64,000 nucleotides of DNA from VRUE01 sp963703895 (GTDB taxonomy: Bacteria > Actinomycetota > Thermoleophilia > Solirubrobacterales > 70-9). The DNA is taken from NCBI GenBank assembly GCA_963703895.1, contig CAVPFX010000002.1, forward strand, positions 930,001 through 994,000. The letters run 5' to 3'. Made by a program: the position numbers and the translations under genes. Below, piece by piece: positions 48,721 to 57,033 of the stretch. How positions within the stretch are numbered: position 1 is the first letter of the stretch; each line of letters starts with the position of its first letter. Under the pieces are notes generated by a model. It worked only from the letters and a program-made list of their open reading frames with translations. It searched no databases and was not told the origin of the DNA.

Positions 48721-49109
48721 TGGGCGGGGTGGGGGACGGGCTGGTGCCCGGGATCGAGCGCAGCGACGAGTTCACCGTCGCGCCGCCGCTGGTCACCAAT
48801 GTCGGCGGCACGATCGGCAGCGGCGTGCTCTCGACCCCGGGCATGATCGGGATGATGGAGGGCAGCGCCTCGATGCTGGTCTACGAGCATCTGCCCGAGG
48901 GCCAGGCGACGGTCGGCTTCGAGGTTTGCATCAAGCACGTGGCGGCGGCCGCGGAGGGGGCGATCTGCCGCACCAGCGCCACCCTGCGCGAGGTCGTCGA
49001 AGGGCGCAAGCTGCGCTTCGACGTCGAGGTGAGCGAAGGCGAGCGCACGATCGGCGTCGGCACCCACGAGCGGCGTGTGGTCGGCCAGGCCGGCCCGCCG
49101 ACCGCGTAG
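48720..49109 (+). CDS. Hot-dog thioesterase (fluoroacetyl-CoA thioesterase-like)
   Basis: A 129-residue single hot-dog protein: ATNV-like opening PPLVTNVGGTIGSGVLSTPG, MIGMMEGSASMLVYEHLPEG (helix with the catalytic-type Glu), TVGFEVCIKHVAAAAEG and the closing strands LREVVEGRKLRFDVEVSEG. The pattern fits the FlK-like acyl-CoA thioesterase group. It starts within the upstream SDR stop codon and is followed 10 nt later by the HMG-CoA lyase, making a three-gene acyl-CoA operon. Substrate unknown. Confidence 0.75.
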   Translation: MGGVGDGLVPGIERSDEFTVAPPLVTNVGGTIGSGVLSTPGMIGMMEGSASMLVYEHLPEGQATVGFEVCIKHVAAAAEGAICRTSATLREVVEGRKLRFDVEVSEGERTIGVGTHERRVVGQAGPPTA

Positions 49110-49119
49110 CCTCGATTCG

Positions 49120-50037
49120 ATGAGCCCGCCGCCGAGCAAGGTCCGCATCCGCGAGGTCGGGCCGCGCGACGGCTTCCAGAACGAGCCCGAGACGATCCCG
49201 ACCGCGGAGAAGATCCGCCTCGTCGACCTGCTCTCGGCGACCGGCCTGAAGCGGCTCGAGGTGACCTCCTTCGTGCGGCCGGAGGTGATCCCGCAGCTCG
49301 CCGATGCCGAGCAGGTGCTGGCGGGAGTGCAGCAGCGCGAGGGCGTCGCCTTCTCGGTCCTGATCCCCAACGAGCGGGGGCTGGAGCGGGCGCTGGCGCT
49401 GCGCGAGCGCTTCGACGAGATCAACGTCTTCGTCTCCGCCTCGGAGACCCACAACCGCAAGAACGTCAACCGCTCGATCGAGCAGTCGCTCGAGGGCCTG
49501 GAGCGGACGCTCGCGGCGGCCCGTGAGGCCGGGCTGCGCTGCGAGGGCGTGATCTCGACCTCCTTCGGCTGTCCTTACGAGGGCGAGGTGCCGCCCGAGC
49601 GCGTCTTCGCGATCGCCGAGCGGCTTGCCGCCGCCGGCTGTGAGGAGATCGGCTTCGGCGACACCACCGGGATGGCCAACCCGCGCCAGGTCGGCGAGTT
49701 CTTCGCCGCGGCGCGCGAGCGCCTTGCCGAGGTCGAGTTGACCGCCCACTTCCACAACACCCGCGGCCAGGGGCTGGCCAACGTGCTGGCGGCGCTGGAG
49801 CAGGGCGTCGACTCATTCGAGTCGAGCTTCGGCGAGCTCGGCGGCTGCCCCGTGCCACCCGGCGCGACCGGCAATATCGCCACTGAGGACGTGGTCTCAA
49901 TGCTGCATGAGATGGGAGTCGGGACCGGGGTGGACCTGCCGGCGCTGGTCGAGGCCTCGCGCGCGGCCCAGGAGACTCTCGGCCGCCCCCTCGGCTCCCA
50001 CGTCCTCCGAGCCGGCCCCGTCGACTGGCACCGCTGA
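49120..50037 (+). CDS. Hydroxymethylglutaryl-CoA lyase
   Basis: A 305-residue DRE-TIM metallolyase: VRIREVGPRDGFQNEPETIP (metal-binding Asp), FVRPEVIPQLADAEQVL, VSASETHNRKNVNRSIEQSL, ISTSFGCPYEGEV, GDTTGMANPRQVGEF, HFHNTRGQGLANVLAALEQG (His ligands) and the active-site loop GGCPVPPGATGNIATEDVV. It cleaves HMG-CoA to acetyl-CoA and acetoacetate in leucine catabolism. Acetoacetyl-CoA synthetase downstream would recover the acetoacetate. A copy of the 51-nt palindrome lies between this gene and the carboxyltransferase. Confidence 0.9.
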   Translation: MSPPPSKVRIREVGPRDGFQNEPETIPTAEKIRLVDLLSATGLKRLEVTSFVRPEVIPQLADAEQVLAGVQQREGVAFSVLIPNERGLERALALRERFDEINVFVSASETHNRKNVNRSIEQSLEGLERTLAAAREAGLRCEGVISTSFGCPYEGEVPPERVFAIAERLAAAGCEEIGFGDTTGMANPRQVGEFFAAARERLAEVELTAHFHNTRGQGLANVLAALEQGVDSFESSFGELGGCPVPPGATGNIATEDVVSMLHEMGVGTGVDLPALVEASRAAQETLGRPLGSHVLRAGPVDWHR

Positions 50038-50059
50038 GGCGAAACCCACTTCGCCCTCC

Positions 50060-50110
50060 GAACTGCATCAACTTCTCTATCTGCCAGGAGGAGAAGTTGA
50101 TGCAGTTCCG
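50060..50110 (-). repeat. 51-nt palindromic element, copy 4
   Basis: Perfect 17-bp core arms (50061-50077 with 50091-50107) and a 13-nt loop TATCTGCCAGGAG that has diverged in its second half from copies 1-3. It has the same orientation as copy 2. It lies 23 nt after the HMG-CoA lyase stop and directly before the carboxyltransferase start region, where the loop-arm junction also offers GGAGGAGA, a possible ribosome-binding sequence. Confidence 0.92.
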
Positions 50111-50139
50111 GCGTGGCGCTGGCGAATAGGCTCCTGGTC

Positions 50140-51660
50140 GTGACGGATTTCGCGCAAGCGCTCGAGGCCGCCCTCGCCGGGGGGCCGCAGCGCCATCACG
50201 AGAAGACCGAGGAGCAAGGCAAGCTGCCGGTGCGCGAGCGGGTTGAGCGTCTCGTCGATTCCGGCTCCTTCGTCGAGGAGGCCGCCCTGGCCAACTGGAA
50301 CGTGGAGGGGCTCGGGGCCGACGGCGTCGTCACCGGCCTCGCCGCGATCGATGGCCGCCGCGTCGCCCTGATGGCCAACGACCCGACGGTCAAGGCAGGC
50401 TCCTGGGGGCCGAAGACGGTCGAGAAGATCCTCCGCATCCAGGAACGGGCGCTGAGCCTGCAGTTGCCGATGGTCTACCTGGTCGACTCGGCCGGGGCGC
50501 GGATAACCGACCAGGTGCAGATGTTCCCCGGCCGCCGCGGTGCCGGGCGGATCTTCCACAACGAGGTGCGGCTCTCCGGCCAGGTGCCGCAGGTCTGCCT
50601 GCTCTTCGGTCCGAGCGCCGCCGGCGGCGCTTACATCCCCGCCTTCTGCGACGTCGTGATCATGCGCGACGGCAACGCCTCGATGTACCTCGGCTCGCCG
50701 CGGATGGCCGAGATGGTGATTGGCGAAACCGTGACCCTGGAGGAGATGGGCGGCGCCAAGATGCACACCGGCGTCTCCGGCTGCGGGCACTTCCTGGTCC
50801 GCAGCGACGAGGAGGCGATCGACCTCGCCAAGCGCTACCTCTCCTTCATGCCGGGCAACTGGCGCGAGCAGCCGCCGCTGGCGCCACCGGCCGAGCCCGC
50901 CTCGCAAACGCCGATCGCCGAGATCGTGCCCGCGGACGAGAACCGGCCCTTCGACATGCAGCTGCTGCTCGACGCGCTGCTCGACGCCGAGAGCTTCTTG
51001 CCCGTGCACAAGCGCTGGGCCAAGGAGCTGATCGTCGGCTACGGGCGGCTCGACGGCCGCGTCGTCGGCGTCGTCGCCAACCAGCCCAAGTACACCGGCG
51101 GCGTCCTCTTCGTCGACTCGGCCGACAAGGCGGCCCGTTTCATCCAGACCTGCAACGCCTTCAACGTGCCGCTGCTCTTCCTCGCCGACGTGCCCGGTTT
51201 CATGATCGGCACCGGGGTCGAGCGCCAAGGGATCATTCGCCACGGGGCGAAGATGATCAGCGCCGTCTCCGAAGCGACCGTGCCGAAGATCTCGGTGGTC
51301 GTGCGCAAGGCCTACGGCGCTGGTCTCTACGCGATGGCCGGGCCGGCCTTCGAGCCGGACTGCTGCATCGCCCTGCCCAGCGCCTCGATCGCCGTGATGG
51401 GCCCGCAGGCCGCCGTCAACGCCGTCTTCTACAACCAGATCCAGGCGATCGAGGACGAGGCCGAGCGCGAGGCGTTCGTGGTGCAGAAGCGCGAGGAATA
51501 CGCCGAGGACATCGACCTCCTCCACCTCGCCTCCGAGCTGGTGGTCGATGCAGTGGTCGATCCCACCGAGCTGCGCGACGACCTGATCAAGCGCTTCGCG
51601 ATGGCAGCCGGCAAGGATCGCTCCTTCGCCACGCGGCGCAATCCGGTTACGCCTGCCTGA
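50140..51660 (+). CDS. Acyl-CoA carboxylase carboxyltransferase subunit
   Basis: About 506 residues, crotonase-like double domain. N-lobe: GADGVVTGLAAIDGRRVALM, PMVYLVDSAGARITDQVQMFP, GRIFHNEVRLSGQVPQVCLLFGPSAAGGAYIPAF broken into the usual oxyanion loops; C-lobe: LLFLADVPGFMIGTGVERQG, RKAYGAGLYAMAGPAF, MGPQAAVNAVFY. It carboxylates an acyl-CoA from carboxybiotin; methylcrotonyl-CoA would fit the HMG-CoA lyase upstream, but propionyl- or other CoA is possible. No biotin-carboxylase subunit is in the window. GTG 50140 and GTG 50113 are both possible starts. Confidence 0.85.
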   Translation: MTDFAQALEAALAGGPQRHHEKTEEQGKLPVRERVERLVDSGSFVEEAALANWNVEGLGADGVVTGLAAIDGRRVALMANDPTVKAGSWGPKTVEKILRIQERALSLQLPMVYLVDSAGARITDQVQMFPGRRGAGRIFHNEVRLSGQVPQVCLLFGPSAAGGAYIPAFCDVVIMRDGNASMYLGSPRMAEMVIGETVTLEEMGGAKMHTGVSGCGHFLVRSDEEAIDLAKRYLSFMPGNWREQPPLAPPAEPASQTPIAEIVPADENRPFDMQLLLDALLDAESFLPVHKRWAKELIVGYGRLDGRVVGVVANQPKYTGGVLFVDSADKAARFIQTCNAFNVPLLFLADVPGFMIGTGVERQGIIRHGAKMISAVSEATVPKISVVVRKAYGAGLYAMAGPAFEPDCCIALPSASIAVMGPQAAVNAVFYNQIQAIEDEAEREAFVVQKREEYAEDIDLLHLASELVVDAVVDPTELRDDLIKRFAMAAGKDRSFATRRNPVTPA

Positions 51661-51738
51661 GCCGGGTCGCGCTTGCGCGGCCGCTTGGAACCGCGTGGGA
51701 ACCGCGTGCAATGAGCGCTCGTCGCTACCGTTTCGGGC

Positions 51739-52401
51739 GTGGCACGGAACGTCAGAGCCCCGCTTGCCGGCTGCTTCGCCTGTGCCGCCGGCTTCGTCGT
51801 GCTCGCCGCCCTCGCCTACGGATCGGCGCGAGTGCAGCACCTCGATGCGGTTTGGCTCTCCCGTTTCGCCGAACGCGGCTCGCGCACGGACTCGGTCGCG
51901 GCCGGCCTCGCCCGCCTCGGCGACCCTGCTGCTCTACTGGCCCTGCTGGCATTTGCCTGCGGGATCGCCCTCGCCCGCCGGCGACCCCGCGGGGCGGCCG
52001 CGGCGCTGTTCGTCGTCGCCGGCGCCAACCTGACCACGCAGTTGTTCAAGGCACTGCTTGCCCATCCCCGCTTCCAGTCGGTCCTCGGTGCCGAACAGCT
52101 CGCCGCCAACTCCTTTCCCAGCGGGCACGTGACCGCAGCCGCCTCGATCGCGATCGCCTACGTCTTCGTGGTTCCGCACGATTGGCGGCCGGAGGTGGTG
52201 CTGATCGGGGCCGCCACCGTCGTCGCCGTCGGCTGCTCGGTGATGGCGCTCGACTGGCACTACCCGAGCGACGTGCTCGGCGGGATCCTGGTCGCCGCCG
52301 GGTGGGGCTTTGCCGCGCTGGCGGCCCTGCGAGCGACCCAGGGCAGTTCGCGCTGGCGCCCCGGTCAGCTGGACAGCCGGGCTGCCATCTCGCTGAAGTA
52401 G
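51739..52401 (+). CDS. PAP2-superfamily membrane phosphatase
   Basis: A 220-residue polytopic protein with about six helices. The phosphatase motifs are KALLAHPRFQS (KxxxxxxRP-like, with Arg), NSFPSGHVTAAAS (SGH) and ALDWHYPSDVLGGIL (Rx5HxxxD variant with His and Asp). It likely dephosphorylates undecaprenyl pyrophosphate or a phospholipid at the outer membrane face. GTG start; an overlapping ATG frame at 51711 is not family sequence. Its last 37 nt overlap the 3' end of the convergent acetoacetyl-CoA synthetase gene. Confidence 0.85.
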   Translation: MARNVRAPLAGCFACAAGFVVLAALAYGSARVQHLDAVWLSRFAERGSRTDSVAAGLARLGDPAALLALLAFACGIALARRRPRGAAAALFVVAGANLTTQLFKALLAHPRFQSVLGAEQLAANSFPSGHVTAAASIAIAYVFVVPHDWRPEVVLIGAATVVAVGCSVMALDWHYPSDVLGGILVAAGWGFAALAALRATQGSSRWRPGQLDSRAAISLK

Positions 52402-54344
52402 TCGAGCGCCGCCGGGTTGGCGAGCGAGTCGCGGCTGGCGGCCTGCTCGGCCGGGGTGCCCATCAGGATCCGCTTCACCGGCACCTCCAGCACCTTGCCG
52501 CTGAGCGTGCGTGGGACGGCGTCGATGACGAAGACCTCGTCGGGGACGTGGCGCGGCGAGCACTGGCTGCGCACCCGCTTGGCGATCTCCGCGCGCAGCT
52601 CGTCGTTCAGCTCGGCGCCCTCGCGCAAGACGATGAAGAGCGGCATCCAACCCTCGGTGCCGGGGCGGGGAACGTCGACGACGAGCGCGTCGACGATCTC
52701 ATCGAGGCTGAGCACGGCGCGGTAGATCTCGCTGGTGCCCATGCGGATTCCGGAGCGGTTGATCGTCGAGTCCGAGCGGCCGTAGATCACCGCCGTGCCG
52801 CGTGCGGTGATCTCGATCCAGTCGCCGTGGCGCCAGATGCCGGGGAAGAACTCGAAGTAGCTGGCCCGGTAGCGGCTGCCGTCGGGATCGCCCCAGAAGT
52901 AGACCGGCATCGAGGGCATCGGCTCGGTGACGACCAGCTCGCCGACCGCGTCGATCACCGGCCTCCCGTCTTCGTCCCAGGCCTCGACCGCGGCGCCGAG
53001 CGCCCGGCCCTGCAGCTCGCCGCGGTAGACCGGCAGCAGAGCCGAGCCGCCGACGAAGGCGGTGCAGAGGTCGGTGCCGCCGCTGGTCGAGAAGAGCCAG
53101 GTGTCGGCGCCGAGGTGCTCGTAGATCCAGTCGAAGCCCTCGGGTGAGAGCGGCGAGCCGGTCGAGCCGACCGCGCCGAGGCGGCTGAGGTCGCGCCCCG
53201 CGCCGGGCTCGACCCCGGCCTTCATGCAGGCGGCGATGTAGGAGGCGCTGGTGCCGAACATCGTCACCCCGGCCCGCTCGGCGAGGTCCCAGAGCACGCC
53301 CATGTCGGGGTGTCCGGGGTTGCCGTCGTAGAGCACGATCGCAGCCTTGGTCAGCAGGCCCGAGACGAGGAAGTTCCACATCATCCAGCCGGTCGTGGTG
53401 AACCAGAAGAGGCGATCGCCGGGGTGGGCGTCGACGTGGAGGTGGAGCTTCTTCAGGTGCTCGAGCAGGATGCCGCCCTGCGACTGCACGATCGCCTTCG
53501 GCAGGCCGGTGGTGCCGGAGGAGTAGAGGACCCAGAGCGGGTGGTCGAAGGGGACGCGCTCGAAGCTGAGCTCGGCGCCCTCGCCTGGGGCGAGCAGCTC
53601 GTCCCAGCGCATAGCGTCGCTCAGGGGAGAGAGGTCGGGCTCCGGGTCGAGGTAGGGCAGGACGACGGTGCGCTCGAGGCTGGGCATCTCGGCCTGCAGG
53701 GCGGCGAGGGTCTGGCGCCGGTCAAAGTCCTTGCCGCCGTAGCGGTAGCCGTCGACGGCGAAGAGGACCTTGGGCTCGATCTGGGCGAAGCGGTCGATCA
53801 CGCTGGCCGGTCCGAAGTCGGGCGAGCAGCTCGACCAGGTCGCGCCGATGCTGGCGCTGGCGAGGAAGGCGACGGTCGCCTCGGGGATGTTCGGCATATA
53901 GGCGACCACCCGGTCGCCGCGCCCGACTCCGAGCGCGCGCAGGCCGGCGGCGGTGGCGGCGACCTGGGCGCGCAGCTCGCCCCAGCTCAGCTCGCCGAGC
54001 TGGCGCAGCTCGGAGGCGTGGAGGATGGCGGTCTCCGCATCGTCCTTGCCGGCGAAGACGTGCTCGGCGTAGTTGAGGCTGGTGCCGGCGAACCACTCGG
54101 CGCCGGGCATCTCGCGGTTGCCGAGCACCCGCTCGTAGTCACCGTCGGCCTGCACCCCGAAGAAGTCCCAGATCGAGGACCAGAAAGCCTCGAGGTCGTC
54201 TACCGACCAGCGCCAGAGCTCGTCGTAGGTTTCGAAATCGAGCCCGCGCTCGGCCACCAGCCAGCGCATGTATTCGCGCAGGCGCGAACGCTCGACTAGC
54301 TCGGCGGGCGGCTCCCAGAGCTTCTCCGGTGCCGCGCCGCTCAC
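52365..54344 (-). CDS. Acetoacetyl-CoA synthetase
   Basis: A 659-residue ANL-family ligase that activates acetoacetate with ATP and CoA. AMP-binding motifs: VLYSSGTTGLPKAIVQSQGG, the adenine-site STSGGTDLCTAFVGG, hinge YGRSDSTINRSGIRMG and the catalytic lysine stretch RTLSGKVLEVPVKRIL. N-terminal WRWSVDDLEAFWSSIWDFF is typical of acetoacetate-CoA ligases and acetyl-CoA synthetases. GTG start overlapping the upstream stop as GTGA. With HMG-CoA lyase and the ethylmalonyl-CoA genes it feeds C4 units toward crotonyl-CoA. Confidence 0.9.
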   Translation of the reverse strand: MSGAAPEKLWEPPAELVERSRLREYMRWLVAERGLDFETYDELWRWSVDDLEAFWSSIWDFFGVQADGDYERVLGNREMPGAEWFAGTSLNYAEHVFAGKDDAETAILHASELRQLGELSWGELRAQVAATAAGLRALGVGRGDRVVAYMPNIPEATVAFLASASIGATWSSCSPDFGPASVIDRFAQIEPKVLFAVDGYRYGGKDFDRRQTLAALQAEMPSLERTVVLPYLDPEPDLSPLSDAMRWDELLAPGEGAELSFERVPFDHPLWVLYSSGTTGLPKAIVQSQGGILLEHLKKLHLHVDAHPGDRLFWFTTTGWMMWNFLVSGLLTKAAIVLYDGNPGHPDMGVLWDLAERAGVTMFGTSASYIAACMKAGVEPGAGRDLSRLGAVGSTGSPLSPEGFDWIYEHLGADTWLFSTSGGTDLCTAFVGGSALLPVYRGELQGRALGAAVEAWDEDGRPVIDAVGELVVTEPMPSMPVYFWGDPDGSRYRASYFEFFPGIWRHGDWIEITARGTAVIYGRSDSTINRSGIRMGTSEIYRAVLSLDEIVDALVVDVPRPGTEGWMPLFIVLREGAELNDELRAEIAKRVRSQCSPRHVPDEVFVIDAVPRTLSGKVLEVPVKRILMGTPAEQAASRDSLANPAALDYFSEMAARLSS

Positions 54345-55171
54345 GCCGCGGCCGTGCTGGCGGCCTGCGCCAGGTCCAGCTCGTGCGGATCGTGCGAGCA
54401 GATCAGCTGCACCTCTTCGCCATGCCGGGCGACCAGCTCGCGCAGTCGCTCCTGGTTGGCCAGGCGCTGGCGCCGGTCGGCGTTGTTGAGGTTCTGGAAG
54501 AGGCGCAGACCCGGCGGGCAGGAGGGGGGAGTGGCGACCTCGTCGTGGTGGAAGTAGGCGTCGCCGCAGTGCAGCAGCCAGCCCTCGCCGGTCTTGATCG
54601 CGACGCCGCTGTGGCCCAGCGAGTGCCCGGCGAGCGGGATCAGCAGCACCTCGCTGCCGAGGTCGGGCAGGATGCGCACGCCGCCGAAGCCGAACCAATC
54701 GTCGCCTTCGCCGTCGTGGCGCACCCACTTCGGGTTGTGCTTCCAGTGCACCGGCAGGTAGCGGGGGCGGTCGCGCAGGCGCGGTTCCATCGCCGCGTCG
54801 AGCTCGCGCCCGAAGATGTGCACCTCCGCCTCGGGGAAGTCGGGCAGGCCGCCGGAGTGGTCGGGGTCGAGGTGGGTGGTGACGATCTGCTTCACGTCGT
54901 CCGCTTTGAAGCCGAGACCCTCGACCTGCTTCAGCGCCGTCTCGCCGATCTCAGCCCGGGGGTGCATCAGGGCGAAGGCGGGGCCCAGCTGGCGCGGGTT
55001 GCGCGTGTCCTCGACGCCGAAGCCGGTGTCGAGCAGGACGAGACCGTCGTCACCCTCGATCAGCAGGCAATGGCAAACGATCCGCGCCGTCGCGAGCAGG
55101 CCGCCCTCGCCGTTGACCAGCCGCGCCCCGTGAGGGCAGAGCGTCCCGCAGTTGAGATGGTGAAGGCGCAT
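54341..55171 (-). CDS. Metallo-beta-lactamase-fold hydrolase
   Basis: A 276-residue MBL protein. Metal motifs are VTTHLDPDHSGGL (THxxxDH form), LAGHSLGHSGV and LHCGDAYFHHDE, plus CSHDPHEL near the end, as in quorum-quenching lactonases and related esterases. It opens with MRLHHLNCGTLCPHGARL. Coupled by GTGA to acetoacetyl-CoA synthetase, so it may hydrolyse a lactone or thioester made in the same pathway; the substrate is not evident. Confidence 0.82.
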   Translation of the reverse strand: MRLHHLNCGTLCPHGARLVNGEGGLLATARIVCHCLLIEGDDGLVLLDTGFGVEDTRNPRQLGPAFALMHPRAEIGETALKQVEGLGFKADDVKQIVTTHLDPDHSGGLPDFPEAEVHIFGRELDAAMEPRLRDRPRYLPVHWKHNPKWVRHDGEGDDWFGFGGVRILPDLGSEVLLIPLAGHSLGHSGVAIKTGEGWLLHCGDAYFHHDEVATPPSCPPGLRLFQNLNNADRRQRLANQERLRELVARHGEEVQLICSHDPHELDLAQAASTAAA

Positions 55172-55257
55172 GTCGACCGCGGGCAGTCTATTCGCGGCGG
55201 AGCGAGCGGGCGACGCTCAGAAAGTTCGCGCCCAATTCCGTCTATCGTTTGGGCGGC

Positions 55258-55340
55258 GCCGGAGTGATGGAACGGTAGACATGGTTGACTCAAAATCAAT
55301 TGCTCGAAAGGGCGTGCGGGTTCGACTCCCGCCTCCGGCA
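55258..55340 (+). tRNA. tRNA-Leu (CAA)
   Basis: GCCGGAG/CTCCGGC acceptor stem, anticodon loop CTCAAAA (CAA), long class-II variable arm, T-loop GTTCGACTC. CCA is not encoded. Confidence 0.93.
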
Positions 55341-55354
55341 TCGGATTCCGCGCG

Positions 55355-55897
55355 TCAGGCCGGCAGCGGGGCGCCGTCGTCGGGCGTGGCGCCGGCGCCG
55401 TAGTCCTCGCCGTAGCCGATCGGGCGCTCCTCCTCGACGTGCCAGTTCTGGTTGAAGGCGTAGAGGGCGACCGCGATCAGGATCAGCTGCAGGATCGCGA
55501 GGATGATCACCAGTAGGCCGATCATCGGCGAGGGGATCAGGCCCTCGTCGAAGCCGGCCTTGTCGCGGGCGAACCAGCTGTCGGCGCCGACCGCGCAGAA
55601 GATCGCCAGGATCATCGAGAGCGCGGCGGCGACGGGAAGGATGCCGCGGTTCCACCTGAAGACGAGAAAGGCGAAGAAGGCGTAGAGCAGGGCGTAGATG
55701 ACGCAGATGATTCCCATGCCGCCACCGCCGGTCATCAGCGAGAAGCCGGTGATCGTGATCAGCGCCGCGATGATCGCCGTCGCGGCGAGCAAAAAGACCA
55801 GCACAAACTTAGTCGTGACCGACTCAGCTTTTTCCCGATTTGGCCGCCACAGTTCGTAGCCCGGCCTGACCTCTCCTACCGCCACGCAAACGATCAT
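55355..55897 (-). CDS. Hypothetical four-helix membrane protein
   Basis: A 180-residue protein with four hydrophobic helices: FVLVFLLAATAIIAALITI, IICVIYALLYAFFAFLVF, ILPVAAALSMILAIFCAVGA and MIGLLVIILAILQLILIAVA, ending in an acidic cytoplasmic tail (EEERPIGYGEDYG). No enzyme motif. Lies between two tRNA-Leu genes on the opposite strand. The start is taken at ATG 55897; nothing better supported is available in frame. Function unknown. Confidence 0.68.
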   Translation of the reverse strand: MIVCVAVGEVRPGYELWRPNREKAESVTTKFVLVFLLAATAIIAALITITGFSLMTGGGGMGIICVIYALLYAFFAFLVFRWNRGILPVAAALSMILAIFCAVGADSWFARDKAGFDEGLIPSPMIGLLVIILAILQLILIAVALYAFNQNWHVEEERPIGYGEDYGAGATPDDGAPLPA

Positions 55898-55956
55898 AGA
55901 ATCTAGGAGCGACGCAGCATTGGTCGCGCGTTAAGCCCGGCTCGCCGGGTTGCCAC

Positions 55957-56040
55957 GCGGGCGTGGCGGAATCTGGTAGACGCGCCGGCTTTAGGTGCCG
56001 GTGCTCGAGAGGCGTGGGGGTTCGAGTCCCTCCGCCCGCA
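55957..56040 (+). tRNA. tRNA-Leu (TAG)
   Basis: GCGGGCG/CGCCCGC acceptor stem, anticodon loop TTTAGGT (TAG), long variable arm, T-loop GTTCGAGTC. CCA not encoded. Confidence 0.93.
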
Positions 56041-56106
56041 TAGCGGTTTCCAGCCGACTTGCCGGAGCGCGATCCGCGCCTCGGCCCGGCTAGCATGGCT
56101 CCCCTC

Positions 56107-56180
56107 GGGGCAGTGGCCCAACTGGCTAAGGCACCGGTCTCCAAAACCGGCGATTCCAGGTTCGAGTCCTGGCTGCCCCG
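56107..56180 (+). tRNA. tRNA-Trp (CCA)
   Basis: GGGGCAG/CTGCCCC acceptor stem, anticodon loop CTCCAAA (CCA), T-loop GTTCGAGTC, 74 nt. Confidence 0.93.
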
Positions 56181-56245
56181 CTCTGTTTGAGCGGCCCGCC
56201 CGCAAGAGCGGAATCGGGACGCTCAGCCTCGATAGGCGTTGAGCG

Positions 56246-56753
56246 CTAGGCCGCGGTCTCGCGACTGGCAGCTTCCACACCGGACCTAGGGAAAGGGGGC
56301 GTGCAGCTGTCCGGATAGCGCTGGAAGTAGCCCTGATCGTCGGCCTCGGCCTCCCAGAAGGGGCCGGCCTCGCTGATCTCGGTCACGATCTTGCCGGGCC
56401 AGTGGCCCGAGGCGTCGACGTCGGGGATCGTCTCTTCGGCCACATTGCGCTGCTCGTCGGTCAAATAGAAGATCTCCGACCGGTAGCTGGAGCCGACGAG
56501 ATTTTCGTCAAAGTCGGGTCGGTGGACCTGGAAGAAGAACTCGAGCAGGTCTCGATAGGAGATCCGCTCCGGGTCGAAGACGACCTCGACCGCCTCGGCA
56601 TGGCCCGAATTGCTCTCCTCGGTCGGGTGGTCGTTCTCGCCCGCCGGTCCATCCCACGCGGGTGGAGATGACTCCGTCGCGGTCATGCAGCAGTTGCTGC
56701 ATGATCCAGAAGCAGCCTCCCGCGAGGATCGCGGTCTCGGTGTTGTCGCTCAT
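56246..56753 (-). CDS. msrA: Peptide methionine sulfoxide reductase MsrA, one frameshift
   Basis: Reduces methionine-S-sulfoxide in damaged proteins. The catalytic motif AGGCFWIMQQLL and GVISTRVGWTGG come from the first frame; after a one-base shift near 56637 the second frame continues with SNSGHAEAVEVVFDPERISY, FFFQVHRPDFDENLVGSSYRSEIFY and ISEAGPFWEAEADDQGY. Together they give a normal-length ~169-residue MsrA. The single extra C in a GGGCGAG context suggests a sequence error, though a genuine frameshift cannot be excluded. The gene is alone, next to tRNA-Trp. Confidence 0.85.
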
Positions 56754-56836
56754 GACCTTTGCCTTCCTTCGAAGTTCCGTTGAGCCTAGCCTCGGAAAGC
56801 CCGGCGATCAAACGCACTTCGATCGAGGAGGGGAAA

Positions 56837-57024
56837 ATGAGTCAGACCGACCAGCTGATCGACAAAGCCGAGTCCTACGCGCAGGGTTCGTCGAGGGGAA
56901 TCTGCCGCTGCCTTCCGGCGAGGGCGTTTCCATCTGGCAGAGGCGAGTCGATGTCGAGCCACACGATGGCAGCTCGACATCGACGCCCGGCAGTGCTTTC
57001 CAGGCTGCCCGCAGGACTATCTAG
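56837..57024 (+). pseudogene. Possible truncated beta-carbonic anhydrase remnant
   Basis: A good ribosome-binding site (GAGGAGGGG) precedes ATG 56837. The reading MSQTDQLIDKAESYAQGSSRG, then in the +1 frame NLPLPSGEGVSIW and RRVDVE, resembles the first ~45 residues of short actinobacterial beta-carbonic anhydrases (TDELL..NE.YA.GF..GDLPLP, MDARLDVE). The zinc-binding half is absent and the frame is broken. A weak call based on remembered family pattern. Confidence 0.35.
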
Positions 57025-57033
57025 GCCAGATCG

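Noticed and set aside
9596..50110. The four palindromes as a CRISPR array
   Set aside because: Copies are kilobases apart, in both orientations and without spacers or cas genes.
50077..51840. A 587-codon open frame antisense to the carboxyltransferase
   Set aside because: Shadow of a clearly recognised enzyme gene; composition and lack of start signals argue against it.
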